Assembly (NCBI RefSeq): GCF_000003815.2
Contig: NC_049997.1
Coordinates: 14,298,067 to 14,362,066, forward strand
Length of the DNA: 64,000 bases
Source: Branchiostoma floridae
Taxonomy: Eukaryota > Chordata > Leptocardii > Amphioxiformes > Branchiostomatidae
Reading direction: 5' to 3'
Shown here piece by piece: positions 52,001 through 61,000 of this stretch (positions are counted from its first letter, which is position 1; each line of letters starts with the position of its first letter). The notes under the pieces were generated by a model. The model saw nothing but the letters and a program-made list of their open reading frames with translations. It made no database searches and was not told the DNA's origin. A program made the position numbers and the translations under genes.

Positions 52001-55000
52001 GCTCCTGTGCCTGGTAAGAAGTGGCCTAAGTTTGGGCCCTCTTGCAACTTCTTTGGAACTGCAGGAGTGTAAGTTGAAACAGAGTAAGCCAACTGATGAG
52101 GGATGTATGAATTTTTCATGATTCTTTACCTTTTGGTAACTTTGATGAAGACCAACTAATGTCTTGCATATTATGCAAATTAGGACATCATTTGCATAAT
52201 TTCCTCACCGGGCTGCGTCTCAAGAACATTATTTTCCAATTTATGGACTTTAAGAGAACATGAATTTGTCAGATGCTTTTTTGTTATCGATGCATTGAAA
52301 TCTCAACCTGGTTAATAAATCGTACCAATTCCACAGGTACGATTGCCGGTGGGTCGGACATCCAGAGCTGGACAGATGTGGGTGTGACAGACCACGTCAC
52401 TCTGCATGGACTTAGGCTACAACATGGCTGGTCATACTACGCAACAGTCAAAGGTGATCCTCAACTATCTATGCTTTAACTATTATTACCTGAAAGATGC
52501 TATATCATAAAAATATCCTATCATACTGACTACAATATTTGAATCAAACCACACAATACAACTCATTTAAGACTATAAGAGCAAATCTATGTTTTGACAG
52601 GAAAGACAGATGCTATGTACAGCATACACAATCATGTTCATAATGATTATCATACCAGGGAAATTCCCCTATCTTTTCTGGAAGCATTAGGCTATCGGCT
52701 TATGTTCTGTCCACAAGACTGCAACCTTTACCTGTAGCATGCAAGTCACATTAGCAACAGGTTATTTCAACTCCTGTCTTGAAGTGTCAAGGCTTAGTAA
52801 CTAACCAATACATCTAGATTTCATGCACACACTATGAAACCCTTGAAGACATATTTTGTCCCAAATTCTTCTATGTTCTTTTTCGTCAGCTGTGGACTTT
52901 GTTGGACTTTCGACAACCAAAGGTTCCCAGAGAGTGACAGTTGACACCACGCCACCACAGAAATCCGACACACACATCAATGTTGGAGGCAGTTTTCACC
53001 TCAGCTCATCATCTGTGTCAGCAAGGTACAGTAAGATATCATGACATGACTGTGACTTTGCAATTTAAATTCAGCACCGATCATACATGTACATACGTCT
53101 GTACTCTATTATTCATAAATGACATTGAATATTCTTGGAAAAAGAAATTCGTGTTATGTTGTGTCCTTTTGAAAAACGCTTGAAAAAAGTCCACCCATGT
53201 GTAGCACATTTTGTTTGGAGGGGTAAAAAGGCAGTGATAGGAAAAGGAGAAGCTCTTAGACTACCTTCTATTACTTAATACCATATACACATTTTGTTAA
53301 CATCCCACTGCCCTGCAGTGTACTGCCTCAAAAAGCCTTTACATGCATGCAGGACTATTACGTTTTACTTGCCTTGTGATTTCTGTTTTGCATAACATGT
53401 ATTTTAATTTTCATATCCTATTTACAGCTGGGAGGGTGTGTTCTACGACACAGAGAGTGGAGTTTCGTTCTTTGAGTGGGCGGTCGGCTCCAGGGCTGGT
53501 CATGCCGACATCTACCCCTTCACTAGGGTGGAGGAGACGGAGGCTGAGACAGATGAGAACAGTCCTCTTCAGCTTCATGAAGGGCACGAATACTATGTCT
53601 CCATCAAGGTACTTGATGATTATGTGTATTTAAGTCTATATTATAATATGAAGAAGGATTTTACTTGCTTCTAACAAGAAATGAAATTAGATTACATTTT
53701 CACGATTGTCTTCTTCAGCATATCTGAGGATCTGATTGCTTAGGATATGTCAATGTGGTCATATATAGTCATCTGGTAACAAGTAGCCAAAGTTTAGAAC
53801 ATTGTGAGGTCACCTCTAACATATCATTTGATGGCCCATAGGCTTATAACGGAGCCGGCCTGATGACCATGGCGACTTCCTGGGCCGTGGTTGTTGAGAC
53901 GTCCGCACCTGAGCCTGGGAACGTGTACGACGGACCCACTGGCGTCACCGTGAACGACATAGACTATCAAGATTACGTCACCGCCATCCATGCCCACTGG
54001 GACGGTTTTTACGACCCCCATTCTGCTATTGTGAGCTACACGTGGAGCGTCGGGGTGTGTGCTGGGTGTAGCGACATTCTTGCTCCACAAAACGTTGGGC
54101 TTCTTCAAGGTACTACCAACATTTACTTGAAACTCACACTCTTTGAAGTACAGCTGAAACTGAACTTTTTATTGGCGACACCTCAGGAGTGGTGGCATTT
54201 CTTATAAAATTGTTCTTTTGTTAAGAAGATACCATGAACAGCATTTGAAACAGCAGATAAATGGTTGTTTTTTTTCTCAACAGCTGCAAGTGTGGACGCC
54301 CTTCAGCTGACCCCAGGAGAGACGTACTACGTGACGGTGACGGCGTGTAACGCTGCCGACCTCTGCACCACGGTGTCGTCTGACGGAGTTATCCCTGACG
54401 ACTCCCCGCCTGTGGCTGGGAGAGTCCTGGATGGCGCCCAGGGAGAGGAGGCCTCATTCCAGGCATCCACGTAAGTATACATCCACAAAATACAATTGGA
54501 TCTTCTAGTAATAGACCCCTTTGAACCACACAAACTGTGTTCGTCACAGTTTGTGTGGTTCAAAGCGGCGCCAGCGCGTCAAGTACCAAGGGGAAGTTTC
54601 CGAATGGCAGACACTAACATGTGGAGTACACAAGGCACCAAGTTAGGTCCACTGATCTTCTTGGTACTGGTGAATGACGCGGTTCCTGTCGACCAATCAA
54701 CAGCAGACACCTTTAAGTTTGTCGACGACCTGTCTTTGTTGGAGCCACGACACGTGCTCAGTGCGCCCACCATCCAAGATGATGTCGACGGCTTGGCCCG
54801 ATGGACCGAAGATAACCTCATGACTTTGAATCCGTCGAAATGTAAAGTCCTTGTTTTTTGTTTCATGAAGAACCCCCCACCCCCACCTGTGATCACAGTT
54901 GGTCCTACACAGCTGGAGGTCGTCGAGTTTGCCCGCATTTTAGGTGTCATCCTCCAAAGCAACCTGAAGTGGTCTAAACAAGTCGAAACGATGGTTGGGA

Positions 55001-58000
55001 AGGGAAACAAAAGACTGTACATGTTAAGAACACTGTCCAAGTATGGCCTAACTACTGGTGACCTTGTACTTGTCTATATTGGTTTTGTGCGCCCGGTATT
55101 GGAATACGCATGCCAAGTGTGGCATCCAGGATTGACTGTTGCTGAATGTAAGTCAATTGAAAGAGTGCAGAAGAGAGCTTGTAGGATAATCCTCGGACAG
55201 AACTATACCTGCTACAGCTCGGCACTGACTGAACTCTCCCTCACATCACTGTCTCAGAGACGTCATGACCTATGCAGTTCTTATGCTCGTTCACTGTATA
55301 GATCCCCGACCTACATGGACTGGTTCCCTCCCTGTCGTAAGGAGATTACTGGCAGAAATACACGTTCAGCCAACAAACTGCAGGTCCCCAGAGCCAACAC
55401 CTCTCGTTTAAGGAAAAGTCCAATATACTATATGGTCTCACTGCTCAATGACGACATTGTATGAACTATGTGTTTCTACCTTCCCAGTTTGTAAAGAAGT
55501 CTGCGTAATGATGTGATTATTGACGTACATATGTATATAGTTGGAACAGTTTTTAAGCCATTTTTAACTGTTAACAAGCCCACCAATTCAGCCCTTGGGC
55601 TGCTATCAGAAGCTTGTACGTTTTTATTGTTTTGAACGAATAAACCTGTCATTCATTCATTCATTCAGGAGATTTTACTCACAGACCATAATGTTATCGT
55701 GTTCCTATTCAAAGAAATACTTGCTTCTTGGGTTGGTGGAAATGCACGTGTACCCGCAAGCACTTTCCAAATGTAATCAAAAGTCTGTTGTCATGTTAAC
55801 TGCCCTCTTCATCATCTTCTTTATCATCATCATGCTCTCTTTCAAAATCAGGAGCAGTCTAGCTGCCCACTGGTATGGGTTCAACGACCCCCACTCTGGG
55901 CTGTCCCACTATGAGTGGCGCGCTGGTACCACACCGGGTGGACATGACATCGTGGGAGTGACACAGGTTAGTATACTCCGCATAGTGTGTTCAATGTTTG
56001 TTGTCTTAAGATTGTATTTTCTCAAAGCCTACCTGACCAAGATGCTTTAATGCTTAGGTGCTAAAATAATTATATTGTGTGTTGCTGTGCTCTACATGTA
56101 TTTGTCGTGCAGCTCTACATGTATTTGTTGTGCTGCTATACAATACTAGTATACTGTAATTCCTGTTTTTTTCAATGTACTGTTATGTTCACGGTTTTCA
56201 CTGTGACGACTGTGAAGTTATCGTTACTGATAACAAATAATTCACAGACTTTTTTTATGTGCACTTGCCACAACAGTGAACATTTAGTTCCGAGAGCAAG
56301 TTAAATTTTCTCAGACCGTGAAAGTTTGATACCAAGAAGACAAAGTGAATTACACTATTTGTCGTGCTGCTCTACATGTATGTGTAATGTTGCTCAACAG
56401 CTCCACCTGACGAATGTAGCTGTAAAGACAGGGCTCTCCCTCCCTGTCAACACCATGATCTACATTACTGTGATGGCCTACAACCATGTGGGGATGGCTG
56501 TGGAGACCACATCTAATGGTAAAGATGTTAAACCATTTGCTAATTTTGAAGGATGCCTATGTACACATTTTATGATATTTCTTGATAAAACAGAGATAAT
56601 GTTACCCTGTGTCATTTTCTAATCCATCGTCAAAGAAACATGACTCCATTTAGATAAGATCAATATACAAAAGATACCACACAAAAAATGATATTTTGTT
56701 CATGTTGAAAGGATTCCGGGTAGACACATCTGCTCCGACAGTGACGACAGCCGTGCACTTTGACCACACCCATGGTTCCCTTGTGAGCGGAACACAGACA
56801 TGGCGGTCTGCTGTGAAGATAAGATGGCGGTTTGACGACAGCGAGAGTCTGGTGGTGGATCAGCACGTCTCGCTGTCCAACCATCACGGGGCGGAGGTCG
56901 CCAACATAAAGGTGTGTGGAAAAGTTGTACTTTCATTAATAGCTTCATTAAAACGTATAAGACACCTCCATGAATAGTCTGAAAGCATGTGAATATCAAA
57001 ACTGTACATACAACAAAGTGCTTTGAAGTTAATGGTAAACCCGATGAATGAAGAATAAATTTTTGACGGCCTTTTAAAGTGTGGTTTTCGCGAGGGGCCA
57101 GGCCAAGCCGGGCGACCATATCCCAGAAACCCGTCACGTGACCCCATGACGTAAGAGGTGACAGAACGCACCGCCGACTCTGGCTCGTCTGCATGCCAAG
57201 CAAACACCAGTAAACAACTAAAAGTCTTTGGCAATTAATTAAAGTTCTCTTTACAGAAAATGAGTCACATATGGGTCCTAAACCAAACACTTACCCTAAC
57301 CCTACACTGCCACCTTTGGGGAAAAAGTAGCATTCAGAGCTTGCTAGTGCCTAGTTGTCAAAACATTGGTTTGTGAAAAAAAGATGTTGCTTTGAAATGT
57401 GAAATGTTGAAAGAACCTTATTTGCAAGCAATACTGAAGATAGCCAAAGTTTCAAGCTACTTGTATTCAATGAGTGATCAAAAAAGAGTGAAGCTCATCA
57501 AAACAATTGCTCAATAGTTCTACTTTACCAGACTTTTTGCTTCATGTACTTACAATGTAGCTGTGAATTGAAATGTTTTCAGCTCAATGGCACTGTGTAT
57601 GAGTACACATTCACCGAGCTCGCACTGGATGATGGGAACAACTACGTTGCCAAGGTGATCGGATGTAACAACGCGAAGCTCTGCACAGAAACACAGACTG
57701 GATCTCTCTTGGTAAGGAAAAACGGCAGCAACTTCTTAACTAGCTGGCTTATTGTCTCTAATGCAACCAGTTTAATACCAGGAAGATGAGGGAATTGACC
57801 ATAATGATGGGCCTTGAGCGATGAATTTTGTGCTATAGTAACTTTTAGTATTATATTGCCAAAAAGCAGTAACTGGATATGATTTTGGAAACGGTCAGAT
57901 GTTTCAGATATCATCCACTTTCTTTTGTCAGTGACACTGAAGAGATCTGGAAAAACCTTCTTTTTTTTTTTCTCAATACCCTTACTTACAATTTTAGATG

Positions 58001-61000
58001 TCTGATAGGAAACAATGTAAGACAAAGTCAAGCTGAAGACAATTTTACTTCCTTCCCGATCTCTTCATTGTCACTGACGAAAGGTAGTGGATGCAATCTG
58101 AAACGTCTGACTGTTTCGTCATATCCAGTTGCTTGTCAAGAGTATCTGCTTTTGGGCATATCTTATTACCTTCTTCCACTGTATAATATCTTAATTTGTT
58201 CGTAAAAGATGATAATCTGGTATAGGAGAACACAAATTCATTCTTCTTTGTCCGTGCAGGTGGACTCTTCCAAGCCATTGACCGGTCACTTCGCTATCAA
58301 CACCACCCACGCTGCCAGGCTGACCAGGCACAGGGACAGCTGGATGACGTACGACAACAGCGGAACTCCGACCTTGAAGCTAGCCTGGCTCGGCTTTAGT
58401 GACTACCACTCTGGGATAGACAGACTCATGGTGGCTGTCGGGAGTGGCTTCTACGGAAGGGACAAGACTCTGGTAAGTTGTCCTCCGAACAAGCATCAGC
58501 AATAGCAATGATCTCCAAATCCTCTCTAAATCCTGTGTCAAAAGAGCTACCCATCAAATATTGTAGCACCCTTTAGTGACTACCACTCCGGGATAGACAG
58601 ACTCATGGTGGCTGTCGGGAATAGCTTCTACAGAAGGGAGAAGACTCTGGTATTAAGGCCTCTCTCTAACAAGCATCAACAAAAAGTGTTCTTGTCAGTA
58701 TTCTAACTTTAATTGCACCTTGGACTGAAAAGCTACGTCTTGAGACCTTATTCATAACCTTAAAGATTATCGTACTTGAATAACTGGTTCCTTTATCCAC
58801 AGGACAACCTACAATGTGTTAGAACAAGGTATTTGGGATATCAAATTGGCGGACCATATTTTGCAGTTTGAAGCCACCGCCTCCCTGTTTTCAAAGTGAT
58901 GGATATAGGTTACGTGACTCGGATAAAGGTGAACAAGTATTACCATGTGACCTTAGATAAAGGAGGTTATAATAAAATCATCAAATTATGCTCTTACACT
59001 GGCTGCTTTTTGCGACATTCTCCCTCCCACAGAATGGTGCACCCCAGGTTCTGGCTCATGGTAGTCAAGTTGGAGACCAGGAGAATGACGAAGGTTACGT
59101 CTACACAGGAAGTGTTCAACTGTCAAGTTCTGTGTCTGACTACAGCACGCTGTACATCTCTCTATGGGCCATCAATGGGGTAATAATAACGTCCCATTTT
59201 AATAGTTCAAGTTGTTTGTTAGTAAGTGAACTGTAGCCATAGTATGTAAAATATCTATTGCACAACAATTGTACACAGTACAATAAATGACAGCAACTAT
59301 TACACAGAGTACAAAATAAAGATATTGGGTAAAACTTAATATTCTAGTTACTTTAACTGTACAATAAGGGCTTGCATAAGATTTGATATCATGTTTCAAT
59401 CAAGTGGGGCTAATCATGTGTGTTGGTATTTTTTCTATGAACACTCATGATTCGGTGAATAGCTTGATATATGATGTTAAATATTGTATCTAGAACAATC
59501 CATGACAAAGTGGAATTCATCTTCAATTTGTTCAAGACAAAATGGACAAAGACGTTCATTTGAAGCTGCATTGACGATGCTACTTTCCTCACAGGTTGGG
59601 TTGGCGAGTACCGTGCTCCACTCAGCTTTCCAGGCGGTTCCTGCCTCTGGTTCCACCGGGAGTTTGAGGCTGGTGCGCCGCTGTGACGCTCACTCCTGCT
59701 ACGGACACTGCATCTGTGCACCCTTCAACCAGAACTGTGCACGGCCAAGTGGCAACACCTGCACACAACTGGACAGCTGTGAGTGCCTAAGACATTGTGG
59801 CCTTGTCTATGACTGTCACAGTAGCACAAGAGATGATATTCTCTTGTTTGCTGCACAGTCTTTAGGAACCATTTTAATTTAACAGTAGATTTTTGGGCAA
59901 ATAATACTCTAATTCTCTGGCAATTTTGAAAGTTGGGAGCATTGACAGTGGGCCGCCTGAGCTTAGGAAATGTACTAGTATTTCAGTCCATATTCTTTTA
60001 TTTTGTCACATGACAACTATCAAGCAGGTGCATGAAAATAACTAATTAAGACATATATTAACTACATGTATATGATTATTCAACTCTTTGCTGTATGTAT
60101 TGTCCAATGCTGTATAATAGCGACACTTCATGATGCCACAAGCTTAAGTCTGTAATGGAATGCTACAGTTAGAATTTCATACTTTCTGCATGATCATAAT
60201 CAAAGAACATTGATGTCTGTTTCAGCTGACAAAAGCTACTCCAGAATCGAAGTTTACGACAAAACGGACTACAGTCTCCTGACCAATGGGGACACGTCTG
60301 ACGCCTCCTACACCTACTCCACATGCGCACTGGCGGCCACCTGGAGGGAGGCTACAATAGGGTCTGCCGGGAGACCTTACAGATATGAGTGGAGCGCTGG
60401 AATCAGTGTAAGTGCGGGTATCTTGTCCAAATAGGAAGCAAGTAGACCCCTTTTCCATCACACATTAATTGCTGGACAACCAAAATTGGCAGGGTTGGAC
60501 GAGTTTTCTAAAACTCACTTGTCCTACCAGACAAGCACATTAAAAATTTACTTTCCCAAACCAATTTTTCACTTGCCCATAATAAATGTCACTTTTTTAT
60601 GCATTGTCACTTCCAGCAATGGAATTCTTATCATTGTCTCACTCTATTTTTCTATGTTGACCATTGCTTGATGTCATGACTGTAATAAGTATCGTAAGTA
60701 TCATAAGTATATGAAAATCTCACTCAATGGAAAAATTTTACTTGCCCAATGGGGCAAGTGGGGTGTAGGTCATGCACTTGCCCGATCAGTACTTTCACTT
60801 GCCATGGAAAATAGGTCTAGTAGACTTGTCCAACCTTAATGGGATTTGCATAACCCTCAATAGCATATGTAGAATATCATGCAATATGTAAAAGAATGAC
60901 TTGAAAGACAGCAACACACAGAAAACATTTTAGAAAGTAATACTTAGACTTTAATATCTATTTTTTGCCACATTTTTCAGGGACAAACTGTTGGCTCAGG

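Noticed and set aside
54579-55040. 153-codon minus frame
   Set aside because: Antisense shadow of the LINE polymerase frame with no independent support.
54496-55464. 322-codon open frame considered as a host gene or exon
   Set aside because: The residues match the polymerase and C-terminal region of a LINE; it starts inside an intron after a normal donor and ends with a LINE-type microsatellite tail.
57040-57240. Possible exon on the minus strand (aa run with VTSYVMGSRDGFLGYG)
   Set aside because: No splice sites in a consistent phase and it lies in an intron of the plus gene; treated as chance.
56700-57290. 196-codon minus frame across exon P44
   Set aside because: Antisense shadow of P44 plus intron sequence; P44 fits the plus-strand repeat pattern and phase.
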